NCBI RefSeq assembly: GCF_001612745.1
Contig: NZ_BDBA01000150.1
Location: 1 to 32,619, forward strand
Direction: 5' to 3'
Source of the DNA: Nocardia amamiensis NBRC 102102
Lineage (GTDB): Bacteria > Actinomycetota > Actinomycetes > Mycobacteriales > Mycobacteriaceae
Length of the DNA stretch: 32,619 nucleotides
A program made the translations under genes and the position numbers. Below, in pieces: positions 1 through 8,598 of this stretch. Under the pieces are notes generated by a model. That model was not told where the DNA came from. It saw nothing but the letters and a program-made list of their open reading frames with translations, and did not search any database. The first letter of the stretch is position 1, and every line of letters starts with the position of its first letter.

Positions 1-123
1 CGAATCGCATCTCTGGAGCTTGCGCGGCCATGGCTGCGCGGACGCGGATCTTGGAAGCCGCATGAAGAACGTTACCGTCTTCGCACCAGCGACATCGGCG
101 CTGAGAGTGAGCGTGCATCGCTC

Positions 124-300
124 ACTGAACAGTCGGGTAAGGGACCGGCTTCGGTGCCAGACCAGCGCCGGTCGGAGTGGTGGTCGTTGAGAGTAATACG
201 CGGCTTCGTATTCGGCGGGGGTCTGGTAGTCGAGCCGGGAATGCAGACGGGCCGCCCGCTCCTCGAGACGCTGTTCGTCGAATTCCGGATCCGCTTGTGG
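124..300 (-). pseudogene. IS3-type transposase C-terminal remnant
   Basis: Read on the minus strand this stretch ends in a peptide with the segment RLHSRLDYQTPAEYEAAYY, the usual C-terminal signature of IS3-family OrfB transposases (the RLHS-LGY-TP-E-E--YY pattern after the last catalytic Glu). No DDE core or upstream frame remains, so only the tail is left. Just upstream on the same strand (about 300-425) another frame reads ENTVSKAELLA and then, after a +1 shift, IDELVPQADPEFDEQ. That segment resembles a piece of Tn3-type TnpA, but I hold that lightly. The IS3 tail identification is good; the exact junctions cannot be placed by eye. Confidence 0.6.
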
Positions 301-427
301 CACAAGCTCGTCGATCGCGGCCAGCGAGCAGCTCGGCCTTGGACACGGTGTTCTCGATCAGATCCCATACCAATTCCAGCGACGGGTCGGTTCTCCACGG
401 TCCGGCTGTTCCTGCCCGCGATGATGC

Positions 428-1140
428 GCACGATCCTTCGGGGCCACCGGCGACGGCAAACCGGTGCTCGCCGCGGTGGACAACCTGGCCGACATGATCG
501 CCCCGCAGCGCAGCCGGGGGCTGCCCGCCCGCTGGTTCGACGCGCGGCGCGTCGATTACGACCTGGTCGGCGGTGGCTGGCCCGCCTCGGTGGACGAGGA
601 CGGGAAACTGCACGTGGCCGCGTTGACGGCGGTACCGGAACCGCCTAGCCTGACCGACCTGCGGGCGCGGGTAGCCGCGATGATGCCGCGGGTGGACCTG
701 CCCGAACTGGTCCTTGAAGTGATGTCGTGGCATCCGGAGTTCACCGAGGCCTTCACCCACGTCGCCGGAACCAAGGCCCGCGTCGCCGACCTCGGGGTAT
801 CCGTCGCCGCCGTGCTGTGCGCGCACTCGATGAATGTCGGCTTCGCGCCCGTGGTTTCGCCCGGCGCGGAGGCCTTGACGCGGATCGGCTGCACCACGTC
901 GATCAGCACTACATCCGCTCCGACACCATGGCCGCCGCCAACACGGTGCTGGTCAACGCCCGGGCCGCAGTCCCGCTGGCGCGGTTGTGAGGCGGCGGCT
1001 GCGTCGCCTCGGTGGACGGGATGCGGTTCGTTGTTCCGGTCCGCTCGATCCACTCGCGCCCCAATCGCAAGTACTTCGGCCCGAAACGCGGGTCGACGTG
1101 GTTGACGACAGCAGTTCGAGCAGGCGGGCCGAGGTCTCCA
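428..1140 (+). pseudogene. Tn3-family transposase (TnpA) fragment, frameshifted
   Basis: The stretch encodes pieces of a Tn3-family DDE transposase. The first frame (from about 428) gives FGATGDGKPVLAAVDNL, then DEDGKLHVAAL and MMPRVDLPELVLEVMSW, ending near ALTRIG. After a frameshift near 880 another frame gives DQHYIRSDTMAAANTVLVNA. A stop codon at 988-990 interrupts it, and the same frame then continues with ASVDGMRFVVPVRSIHSRPN and KYFGPKRGSTWL. These are characteristic consecutive blocks of TnpA before and around its catalytic core. The gene lacks its N-terminus and everything after KYFG, carries at least one frameshift and one stop, and appears to have an internal deletion between DYDLVGGGW and the next block. 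It is therefore dead. It abuts the epoxide hydrolase gene, suggesting an old Tn3 insertion edge. Confidence 0.8.
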
Positions 1141-1207
1141 AAATGTTCTCGATCATTCCAGCAATCGCGGAAGCCAACCTGCCGCATTACCCGGGAAGGT
1201 GGGTGTC

Positions 1208-2350
1208 ATGAACGAGAACAACGCACTCACACCCTTCCACATCGACATCCCACAGGCCGACGTCGACGACCTTCGCAACCGGCTGACACACACGCGCTGG
1301 CCGGTCCCCGTGCCGGGCCGAGACGATCGCACCGACTTCAGCCGGGGCATCCCGCCGGTCTACCTGAAGGAGCTCGCCGAGTACTGGCGCGACGGGTTCG
1401 ACTGGCGTGCGCAGGAGGCGAAACTCAATGAGTACGAACAGTTCACGACAGTTATCGACGGCCAGAGGTTCCACGTCGTCCACGCGCGATCGGCGAACCC
1501 GGAGGCCACCGCGCTGATCCTGAACCACGGCTGGCCGGGCTCGTTCGTCGAGTACCAGCGACTCATCCCGCTACTGGCCGACGAGTTCCATGTGGTCATC
1601 GCGTCGCCGCCCGGCTTCGGGTTCTCCACCCCGCTGTCGGGGACCGGCTGGGAGCTGGCGCGGACAACGGAGGCCTTTGCCGAGATCATGACGCGTCTCG
1701 GCTACGAGAGGTTCGCGGCACACGGCACCGACATGGGTTCGGGCATCACCGGTCGCCTGGCGGCGCTCTACCCGCAGCGTGTCATCGGCACGCACATCGG
1801 CGCCGACCCCCGGTGTCTCGGATTGGTCGGCGACAAGTTCCCTTTCCCCGACGGTCTGTCCGATGACGAGATCGCCCAGCTCGAGGCAGTGCGCACCGCG
1901 GATGCGGCCGATCACGGATATCTCTTGATGCAGAACCACCGTCCCGACACGATCGGCGCGGCGCTCACCGACTCGCCGGTCGGTCAGCTCGCGTGGATCG
2001 CCGAGAAGTTCAAGACCAGGGCCGGCGGCGACTACCGGACGCCGGACGAGTCGGTCGACCGCGACCAGCTCCTCACGAACATCAGCCTGTACTGGTTCAC
2101 CCGCAGCGGCGCGTCGAGCGCGCAGTTCTACTACGAGTCCGAGCACTCCGGACTCGACTTGCTCATGGCCTCGGGCGTGCCGTCCGGATGGGCCGTGTTC
2201 GACACCCACCCGCTCGTACGCCGCACGATGGACCCGTGGAAGGCGATCGGACACTGGAGCGAGTTCATCGAGGGCGGCCACTTCCCCGCAATGGAGGAGA
2301 CGGAGCTGCTCGCGGACGACATACGCACCTTCTTCCGCGGCATTTCCTGA
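1208..2350 (+). CDS. epoxide hydrolase (alpha/beta-hydrolase with EHN N-terminal domain)
   Basis: A 380-residue protein of the microsomal/juvenile-hormone-type epoxide hydrolase family, which opens epoxides to diols through an aspartyl ester intermediate. The N-terminal EHN domain (FHIDIPQADVDDLRNRL onwards, residues about 5-100) is followed by the alpha/beta-hydrolase core. The oxyanion motif HGWPGS is at residues 107-112. The nucleophile is Asp175 in HGTDMGSG, the position where related hydrolases have GGDWG. The catalytic His is His358 in GGHFPAMEE. Lid tyrosines sit around QFYYES. Length is normal for the family. ATG at 1208 is chosen over the upstream GTG at 1199 because GGAAGG lies 8 nt before it. 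No signal peptide, so cytosolic. It is a lone gene between Tn3 debris and an integrase-like remnant; the physiological substrate cannot be told. Confidence 0.9.
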   Translation: MNENNALTPFHIDIPQADVDDLRNRLTHTRWPVPVPGRDDRTDFSRGIPPVYLKELAEYWRDGFDWRAQEAKLNEYEQFTTVIDGQRFHVVHARSANPEATALILNHGWPGSFVEYQRLIPLLADEFHVVIASPPGFGFSTPLSGTGWELARTTEAFAEIMTRLGYERFAAHGTDMGSGITGRLAALYPQRVIGTHIGADPRCLGLVGDKFPFPDGLSDDEIAQLEAVRTADAADHGYLLMQNHRPDTIGAALTDSPVGQLAWIAEKFKTRAGGDYRTPDESVDRDQLLTNISLYWFTRSGASSAQFYYESEHSGLDLLMASGVPSGWAVFDTHPLVRRTMDPWKAIGHWSEFIEGGHFPAMEETELLADDIRTFFRGIS

Positions 2351-2373
2351 CTCCGCGTCAGGGCCGGCTGGCG

Positions 2374-2590
2374 GCCACGAAGACCTTACTCGAGGCCCGG
2401 CCGGTCCGGCGCCTCCAGAATCTCGGCGTGCCCACCGATCTCGCTCGAACGTCCGCGATCCGTCAGCATGTTTCGGAGATGCCCGCGCCGGTCGTTGCCG
2501 ACGCCAGCCGGCTACCACTACGTCACCACAACCAGGATCGCCACTGATGCTGCCCGCCACCTGGAGCCGCTACGTCACCGCACTCCGGCT
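2374..2590 (+). pseudogene. integrase-like protein, C-terminal remnant
   Basis: Between the epoxide hydrolase and the esterase, one plus-strand frame reads LGVPTDLARTSAIRQHVSEM and PAPVVADA. After a one-base shift near 2500 it continues as GYHYVTTTRIATDAA, and a further shift gives ATWSRYVT. This order matches the C-terminal tail of a family of actinomycete integrase-like proteins, where it ends in a W-RYA-like motif. No catalytic domain is present and two frameshifts are needed, so it is only a relic. The surrounding 2351-2734 interval holds nothing else I can recognise. Confidence 0.5.
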
Positions 2591-2734
2591 TCGGGCACTC
2601 ACACCGGCTGGAACGTACCGGCAACCCGCGACAGTTGAGTACGCGATCTCACCAGGAGCGCCGGCCAAGCGTGATGCCGTGAAGTCTTGACACATACTGA
2701 TGAACGGTGGGCGATAGGTATTGCCTGCTCGACC

Positions 2735-4276
2735 TCAGGCTGGGGTGTTTCCTGTTCTGGTGTGGTGGGTGTGGGTCCAGGCGTCGCGTTCGGCGGCGAA
2801 CGGGTCGTCGACAACGGCCCATTCGTCGTTGATGAGCTGCGTGGTGCGCCGGTCGGGGCGGTATTCGGGCCAGCCGGGTGTGCCGATGGTGACGAAGTCG
2901 ACCCAGGCGCGATGTACTCGGGCGGCCAGCAGTGCAGGCGCAGGCGTGCCGAGTAGCCCGTCCGCGCCCTGGAAGGTGGGCAGCAGGTTGTCGAAGACGA
3001 AGGGCAGCTCGACGATGTGGGTGGCGCCGAGCTGCCTGGCAAGTGCGGGCGAGCGCCAGCCGAACGCATAGGCGTAGGTGCGGTTGCCCGCCGCCGAGTG
3101 ACTGTCGGCCATGGCTCGGCTACCGGCCCCGAACACCGCGTCCCCCAGGATGATCGAGCGCAGCCTGCCTGGTGTGGCGGTGGGGTGCAGCCTCCTGTAG
3201 ACCGACAGTAGCCGGTCCGGGTCGGGGTCGGCGTACTCGGCGGCTTCGGTCAGCTGTTGCAGGGTTGTCGCCGCCGCAACGCCGTTGGGCAACAGATACA
3301 GATTTCCTTCGTCGGTGTTGTGGCCGATCAGCAGGTCGACAGGTTGTCCCGCTGCGTGGGCCACGGTGGTGACGGGCTGGTCGTCGAGGACCACACCCAG
3401 CGGTGTAATCCGTTGCAGCGGGTCACGGACCGTTGCGGTGCCGAGGTCGAGACCGGTGAGCTCCGGCACGGCATCGATGAGCTGCTGATCTGTCAGGTCG
3501 GCGAATCCGTCGAGTGTCGCTGCTACCCCGAGCGTCGCTGCGGCGGCATCACGCACGATCGTGGCCTGTTCGCGGCTGAATGCTGCGCTGCCGCTGCCGC
3601 TTTGCATCACGGCACGTCCGAACAAGCCGGCAGCCTCGGGGGCGGCGATCGCGGCGGCGGTGAGCATCGCCCCGGCGGACTGACCGGCCAGGGTCACCCG
3701 CGCGGGGTCGCCGCCGAAGGAGGTGATGTTGCGGTTGACCCACGCCAACGCGGCAACGACATCGGCGAGGCCCCGATTCGGGCAAGCGCCGGGGATGTCG
3801 AGGAACCCGGCAATGCCCAGGCGGTAGTTCACCGTGACGACCACGACGCCGTGCTGTGCGAATCGGGAGCCGTCGAGCATCGGCGAGTGCGACGACCCTG
3901 CGACGAACGCGCCGCCGTGCAAGAACACCAGCACCGGGGCGCCACCGGCCACATCGCGGGGTGACCAGATGTTGACAGTCAGGTAGTCGGGTCCGGCCCG
4001 CCACCCGGGGTCGAAATACGCCGAGATATCCAGTGCTCCGAAACGGCCGCGCGGTAGCTGCGGAGCGGTCGGCCCCGGCTCGGTGGCCGCACGCACACCC
4101 AGCCACGGCTGAACAGGAGCTGGCGCCTGAAACCGGCCGATCCCGACCGGCGCAGCGGCGTAGGGGATGGAGTAGAACACGGTGTGGGTGGGGAACGCAG
4201 TGCCGCGGAGCCGGCCGCTTTCCACCTCGCGCACGGCATCGGCGGGTTGCGAATCGGCGGATTGTGAAGCCATCAT
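2735..4276 (-). CDS. type B carboxylesterase/lipase family protein
   Basis: A 513-residue carboxylesterase of the cholinesterase/para-nitrobenzyl esterase family, hydrolysing carboxylic esters. The fold landmarks are complete and in order: the N-terminal G-L-RG--F--I-YA-P segment (residues 20-45), the oxyanion hole HGGAF (120-124), the nucleophile elbow GQSAGA with Ser200, the acidic residue Glu323 in NTDEGN, and the catalytic His420 in ATHIVELPFVFDN. There is no clear signal peptide, so the enzyme is probably cytosolic. The start is one of two adjacent ATG codons (4276 or 4273). It lies 75 nt downstream of the metallo-hydrolase gene on the same strand and is probably cotranscribed with it, which would pair two hydrolases under the divergent XRE regulator. 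Substrate is unknown. Confidence 0.92.
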   Translation of the reverse strand: MMASQSADSQPADAVREVESGRLRGTAFPTHTVFYSIPYAAAPVGIGRFQAPAPVQPWLGVRAATEPGPTAPQLPRGRFGALDISAYFDPGWRAGPDYLTVNIWSPRDVAGGAPVLVFLHGGAFVAGSSHSPMLDGSRFAQHGVVVVTVNYRLGIAGFLDIPGACPNRGLADVVAALAWVNRNITSFGGDPARVTLAGQSAGAMLTAAAIAAPEAAGLFGRAVMQSGSGSAAFSREQATIVRDAAAATLGVAATLDGFADLTDQQLIDAVPELTGLDLGTATVRDPLQRITPLGVVLDDQPVTTVAHAAGQPVDLLIGHNTDEGNLYLLPNGVAAATTLQQLTEAAEYADPDPDRLLSVYRRLHPTATPGRLRSIILGDAVFGAGSRAMADSHSAAGNRTYAYAFGWRSPALARQLGATHIVELPFVFDNLLPTFQGADGLLGTPAPALLAARVHRAWVDFVTIGTPGWPEYRPDRRTTQLINDEWAVVDDPFAAERDAWTHTHHTRTGNTPA

Positions 4277-4351
4277 GGAGCGCCTTGATCTGGGTAGCGT
4301 GTGAGGGGTGCAGTGCCACCCGGCGCGGGGTGCGGGGCGGCGCGACTTCGG

Positions 4352-5251
4352 TCAGTAGGCGGGCAGCGGAGCCCAGTTCTTGATCGCGAACGCGCTGGCG
4401 TCGCGGACGATTTCGAGGGCGCTGTGTCCGCTGAAGTGGGCGGGCAACACCAACGCGGTGTGGTCGGCCGCCCAACCCAGCAGCCGAAGTCGGGTCGCCC
4501 TCGCGGCGGCGGGGTCCTCACAGAAGCAGCTGTTGTGTTCGGGGTGAGCGATCTGCAGGGGCGTATGCACCAGGTCTCCCGCGAACAGTGCTTTGTCGCT
4601 GCCCGACGCCAACACCAGCACGCTCGAACCGGGAGTATGTCCCGGTGCCGCCCGCAACGTAAGATTCGCGTCCACCACGTATTCGGCCTCCCATAGCTGC
4701 ACCTGACCTGCGGCGTAGACCGGTGCGACGCTGTCCTCGAACACGTTCTCGTTGACACCGCCCGTGATGTTCGGGTTGTTGGCCGGATTCCAGTGCTCGT
4801 AGTCCGCGCGCGGCATCAGGTAGGTGGCGTTGGGGAATGTCGGCACCCACTGCCCGTCCACGAGGCGGGTGTTCCAGCCGACGTGATCGACATGTAGGTG
4901 GGTGTTGATCACCAGGTTCACGTCCTCGGGCGCGATGCCTGACGCGGCGAGATCGGCCAAATACCTCAGGTCGAGGTGGTCCCAGGCTTCGACCGCCGGA
5001 CGGGTCTTGTCATTGCCGATGCCGGTGTCCACCAGGATGATCCGGCCTTCGCTGCGCAGCGCCCAGGTCTGCATCGCGACCTGAACGATGTTGTCGACCG
5101 GGTCGAGGTGATCCGGAACCAGCATCGGCCGCTGCTCGTCCCAGTGCTGGTCGGGTGAGCCGGGGAAGAACTGGTCGGGCGTCATGCCCACCGGCCCGTG
5201 CATTTCCTCGACCCGCAACACGGTGACATCACCGAGCACAATCTCGTTCAT
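4352..5251 (-). CDS. metallo-beta-lactamase-fold hydrolase
   Basis: A 299-residue MBL-fold hydrolase, probably binding two zinc ions. Motif 1 is THLHVDH (His118, His120, Asp122, His123), then His205 in PGHTPGS and Asp226 in FAGDLVHT, in the order seen in lactonase-like and related hydrolases (the AHL-lactonase/alkylsulfatase-like branch of the fold). The strand before it carries LVDTGIGND, also typical. The start is ATG 5251, preceded by GAAGGA; an upstream in-frame GTG (5317) would add an unlikely basic leader. It is the first gene of a probable two-gene unit with the carboxylesterase and is divergent from the XRE regulator. Lactone hydrolysis is possible, but the sequence does not settle the substrate. 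Confidence 0.88.
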   Translation of the reverse strand: MNEIVLGDVTVLRVEEMHGPVGMTPDQFFPGSPDQHWDEQRPMLVPDHLDPVDNIVQVAMQTWALRSEGRIILVDTGIGNDKTRPAVEAWDHLDLRYLADLAASGIAPEDVNLVINTHLHVDHVGWNTRLVDGQWVPTFPNATYLMPRADYEHWNPANNPNITGGVNENVFEDSVAPVYAAGQVQLWEAEYVVDANLTLRAAPGHTPGSSVLVLASGSDKALFAGDLVHTPLQIAHPEHNSCFCEDPAAARATRLRLLGWAADHTALVLPAHFSGHSALEIVRDASAFAIKNWAPLPAY

Positions 5252-5443
5252 CGGGTTCCTTCGCTGCGTGTTTCCGACGCCGTGACCGGGTGCCGGACGG
5301 CTCGTGGGCCGTGCCACTGAGTTTTCAAGTGCCCGATGTCGGTAACCACACCCTGCGAAGGTGCCGCTGGCGCGGGTGCGTCAACGGTGTCCACACCCCG
5401 GCAGGGTCAGGACAACTCGGCATCCGGCAGCGACAATGACGTG

Positions 5444-6406
5444 ATGAGCGACCGCGAAGACCAGTCCGGACAGCTTGGGGCGTTCCTCAAGGCGTGCCGG
5501 GCCAGGGTGCGACCCGAGCAGGTGGGGCTCACACCCTACGGCGAACGTCGCCGTGTTCCGGGACTGCGCCGCGAGGAGTTGACCCTCCTGGCAGGGGTCA
5601 GCCCGTCCTACTACGCCCGGCTCGAACAGGGCCGATCCCGCAACGCCTCCCCGGAGGTCCTCGAAGCTATCGCCGCCGCACTCGCGTTGACCGCCACCGA
5701 ACGACGCCACCTGCACGCACTGGCCGAGTCCGCAGGCCGCCGCCGCCTCACGCGCCCGGCGCCCATTGAGCACGCTGACCCAGCCCTGCTCGAGCTGCTC
5801 AACGCCATGCCATTGGTGCCTGCGCTCGTGCTGGGTCGCCGCAGCGATGTGCTCGCCTGGAATCCTCTCGGCCACGCCCTGCTCGCCGCGAATCTCGACC
5901 CCGACTGCCCGGCGGTCCCCGGTCGCAGGCCGAACATGACCCGGATGGTGTTCCTCGACCCGGACACCCGCGCGCTCTATGCCGATTGGCCGCGCAAGGC
6001 CCGCGCAGTCGTCGGCAGCCTGCGGCTTATAGCAGGCGCACACCCCGACGACCCAGCACTGGCGTCGTTGATCGGCAGCCTCACCATGGCCAGCCCGGAA
6101 TTCGGCACCCTCTGGAACGACCACCGGGTCCAGGCATGCGCGACCGCCCACTACCAGCTGCACCACCCGCTGATCGGGGACCTCACCATCACCCAACAAA
6201 CACTGAGGTCGGTCGAACACCCCGACCAGACCCTCGTAACCTGCACAGCCCCACCCGATTCCCCGTCGGCATCAGCACTGGCCATCCTGACCCATTTGGC
6301 TCAACCGGCCGAGCCGCCCGCACGCCTTGCCGACAATCGGCACTCTGCGCCCACCGCGGCCACATTCCACCCACACGCCCGATTGGAGCCACCGGGGACT
6401 GTCTGA
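5444..6406 (+). CDS. XRE-family regulator with MmyB-like ligand-binding domain
   Basis: A 320-residue one-component regulator. Residues about 10-75 form an XRE helix-turn-helix with the signature RRVPGLRREELTLLAGVS, followed by YYARLEQGR. The remainder (from about residue 105, LLNAMPLVPALVLGRRSDVL) is the MmyB-like ligand-binding domain common in actinomycetes, ending in a Pro-rich tail. The start at ATG 5444 leaves the usual short leader before the HTH; ATG 5336 would add 36 low-complexity residues and is less likely. The gene is divergent from the MBL hydrolase/esterase pair, with 192 nt between the start codons, so it probably controls them. Its ligand is unknown. Confidence 0.88.
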   Translation: MSDREDQSGQLGAFLKACRARVRPEQVGLTPYGERRRVPGLRREELTLLAGVSPSYYARLEQGRSRNASPEVLEAIAAALALTATERRHLHALAESAGRRRLTRPAPIEHADPALLELLNAMPLVPALVLGRRSDVLAWNPLGHALLAANLDPDCPAVPGRRPNMTRMVFLDPDTRALYADWPRKARAVVGSLRLIAGAHPDDPALASLIGSLTMASPEFGTLWNDHRVQACATAHYQLHHPLIGDLTITQQTLRSVEHPDQTLVTCTAPPDSPSASALAILTHLAQPAEPPARLADNRHSAPTAATFHPHARLEPPGTV

Positions 6407-6530
6407 AAGACGGCGGATCTGACCTTGGCCCGACTGGCCGAGCCTGATGGTTCGGCGGGAAGGATCATCTGATGTCGGAGACACTCGAATCCGTGGTGGA
6501 TGCGGTGGATCAGAAGAAGCTGCACCACAT

Positions 6531-7151
6531 TCATGCCACTCCCTCCTGGCCTGTGAAGCTCACGTCATCGGTCGCGGCGACATGTTCGGCGGGCGCGGTG
6601 AGGTGCCTAGCGGAGTCCAGGGTTTCCCGAATGCGCTGGGCGAGGGTGTGTCGGTCGGGGTCGTCGACCCAGCATTCGTAGGCGACCTTGAACGCGGCGA
6701 TCCCGATTTCGGCCGCGAGCGCTGCGGTGGTGGTCTGCAGACCGCGTTCACGCAGCGCGTGGGCGAGCGTGGAGGCTAGTACGGCGAGTTTGGCCAGTTC
6801 GCGTTCCTGGAGTTCGGGGTTGGCGGCGATGACGGCCTGGCGTTGCCGCACCAGGTCCCCGCGTTCTTCGAAAACGCGAGTGGCTTCGGTCAGGGCGTGG
6901 GCGATCACCTCCAGCGGCGGGAGCGGGGCGGGGGCGGTGGCCGTGGCGTCGGCGAGGATGTCGGCGAGGGGGTTGTCGCCCGGGAAGAGGACTTCCCGTT
7001 TGTCGGTGAAGTGTCGGTAGAAGGTCCGTTCGGTGAGCCCGGCGCGGGCGGCGATCTCCGCGACGGTAGTGGCGTCGAAGCCCTTGTGGTTGTAGAGCTC
7101 CAACGCCGCCTTCTCCAGGCGGCCTCGTGCGTCGGGCTTCCATCGGCTCAT
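6531..7151 (-). CDS. TetR-family transcriptional regulator
   Basis: A 206-residue TetR-type repressor. The N-terminal DNA-binding domain spans residues about 10-57: GRLEKAALELYNHKGFDATT, then VAEIAARAGLTERTFYRHF and TDKREVLF. The rest is an alpha-helical ligand-binding and dimerisation domain without a recognisable ligand signature. It starts at ATG 7151 and is transcribed away from the SDR gene at 7290. The short intergenic region is full of TGACATC/GATGTCA half-sites, so it very likely represses itself and the SDR. The inducer is unknown. Confidence 0.92.
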   Translation of the reverse strand: MSRWKPDARGRLEKAALELYNHKGFDATTVAEIAARAGLTERTFYRHFTDKREVLFPGDNPLADILADATATAPAPLPPLEVIAHALTEATRVFEERGDLVRQRQAVIAANPELQERELAKLAVLASTLAHALRERGLQTTTAALAAEIGIAAFKVAYECWVDDPDRHTLAQRIRETLDSARHLTAPAEHVAATDDVSFTGQEGVA

Positions 7152-7163
7152 GCTCCGATCCTA

Positions 7164-7245
7164 CCTGTCGATGACAGAAGCTGACATCAGGATGATGACA
7201 GAGACTGACATCGGCGCTATGGTGATGTCATCAACTGACATCAGG
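7164..7245. promoter_or_regulatory. divergent promoter/operator between TetR and SDR genes
   Basis: TGACATC occurs at 7182-7188, 7206-7212 and 7236-7242, and its reverse complement GATGTCA at 7224-7230. This gives one perfect inverted repeat with a 5-bp spacer (7224-7242) and another with an 11-bp spacer (7206-7230). A small palindrome TGTCGATGACA lies at 7166-7176. A possible promoter towards the SDR is ATGACA (7195-7200), 17 bp, TATGGT (7218-7223), which the half-sites overlap. Spacing and placement fit TetR operators. Confidence 0.6.
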
Positions 7246-7289
7246 GTCCCCGCCGCCGGTGGGGACGCCACAGCAGGAAGGCCCACACC

Positions 7290-8213
7290 ATGCGCGTATT
7301 CGTCACCGGAGCCTCCGGACACGTCGGCTCCGCCGTCGTCCCCGAACTCCTCGAAGCGGGACACCAGGTCGTCGGCCTGGCCCGCTCGGACAAGTCCGCC
7401 GCCGCGTTGACGGCTGCCGGTGCCGAGGTGCACCGAGGCGACCTCGACGATCTCGACGGCCTCGCCGCGGCCGCCGCCGCGGCCGACGGCGTCATCCACC
7501 TGGCCTTCAAGCACGACGCCATGTTCGCCGGCGACTTCGACAGCGCGGTCGCAGCGGATCTGCGCGCCATCGACACGCTCGGCGACGCGCTCGCCGGCAC
7601 CGGCAAGCCGCTGGTGACCACGTCGGGAACCATGCTGCTCGCCTTCGCGGGGCTGGAAGACGCCGCCACAGAAGTGGACGTGATCGACGCCGGGCCGCGG
7701 ATCGACGCCGAGAACGCGGTGGTTGCACTCGCGGAACGCGGCATCCGCTCGTCTGTCGTACGGCTTGCTCCGAGCGTGCACAGCGCGCTTGACCATAACG
7801 GCTTCATCCCGACCTTGATCTCCATCTCCCGGTCGAAAGGCGTCGCAGCCTACGTCGGCGACGGGGCCAACCGCTGGCCCGCCGTGCACACGCTCGACGC
7901 GGCACGCCTGTACCGGCTGGCGCTGGAATCCGCGCCGGCGGGGTCACGGCTGCACGCCGTCGACGACCAGGGGATCCCCTTCCGGGAGATCGCGGAGGCC
8001 ATCGGCCGCCAGCTGAACCTGCCCGTGGTCGCCATCCCGTCGACACAGGCCGACGCCCACTTCGGCTTCCTCAGCGCCCACGCCTCGGCCGACAACCCCG
8101 CCTCGAGCACGCTGACCCAGGACCTCCTCAACTGGAAGCCTGTCCAGCCCGGCCTTATCGACGACCTCGGCCAAGGCCACTACTTCGACGTCCCGGCGAC
8201 CACCACACGCTGA
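7290..8213 (+). CDS. NAD(P)-dependent SDR-family oxidoreductase (atypical extended SDR)
   Basis: A 307-residue Rossmann-fold protein. The dinucleotide-binding motif TGASGHVG is at residues 6-13 (T-G-x-x-G-x-x-G), followed by the Arg in GLARSD that often selects NADP(H). DLDDLDGL and ADGVIHLAF are typical of the extended/atypical SDR group. No YxxxK is obvious at the standard spacing, so catalysis may differ from classical SDRs. A GGAAGG ribosome-binding site precedes ATG 7290. It is controlled in all likelihood by the divergent TetR gene. The C-terminal third (PVVAIPSTQADAHFGFL and the region after it) matches the substrate domain found in this subgroup; the substrate is unknown. Confidence 0.88.
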   Translation: MRVFVTGASGHVGSAVVPELLEAGHQVVGLARSDKSAAALTAAGAEVHRGDLDDLDGLAAAAAAADGVIHLAFKHDAMFAGDFDSAVAADLRAIDTLGDALAGTGKPLVTTSGTMLLAFAGLEDAATEVDVIDAGPRIDAENAVVALAERGIRSSVVRLAPSVHSALDHNGFIPTLISISRSKGVAAYVGDGANRWPAVHTLDAARLYRLALESAPAGSRLHAVDDQGIPFREIAEAIGRQLNLPVVAIPSTQADAHFGFLSAHASADNPASSTLTQDLLNWKPVQPGLIDDLGQGHYFDVPATTTR

Positions 8214-8598
8214 GCCCGCTCCAACTCCATCCCACCCGGTCCCCGCGCCGCATCCAGGCGGCTTGAATCGCCAACCAGACCACGTGACACCCCACTTGGG
8301 CCCGCCGCTTGATCAGCTCCGCCAAAGCCCTATGGACCGTTCCCGATTCGGTGGACACAGGAGCATCGCCACCCGGGTCGAGAGTGTGTTCGAAACTCAT
8401 GTACCGAATCATGGTGATCGAGCTCCTGAGCACCCTGGAACACCGGCCGTAACCCTCGCAGTCAACCACCCGGCGAAACAGCCGGAACCCAGACGGTGAG
8501 CACAGGGGAACGATCGCCACCAACCCGGCGCGAGTGACGCGCCGTAATGCCGCCTATAGCGCACCCAAGCGGCCAGCGCTGACTGGCGGGCTGGTGCG
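8214..8598. other. intergenic stretch, no confident gene
   Basis: This 385-nt interval between the convergent SDR and oxidoreductase genes has no gene I recognise. On the minus strand an open frame reads MSFEHTLDPGGDAPVSTES and then TVHRALAELIKRRAQ, which is protein-like, but it runs on into the antisense of the SDR gene, has no clear ribosome-binding site and matches no family I know. It may be a relic. Confidence 0.4.

Noticed and set aside
1571..2560. A 329-codon minus-strand frame opposite the epoxide hydrolase
   Set aside because: Arg/Gly-rich shadow of the intact hydrolase with no recognisable motif.
7164..7245. CRISPR-like array from repeated TGACATC units
   Set aside because: The units are 7 bp, irregularly spaced and in both orientations, fitting operator half-sites rather than CRISPR repeats.
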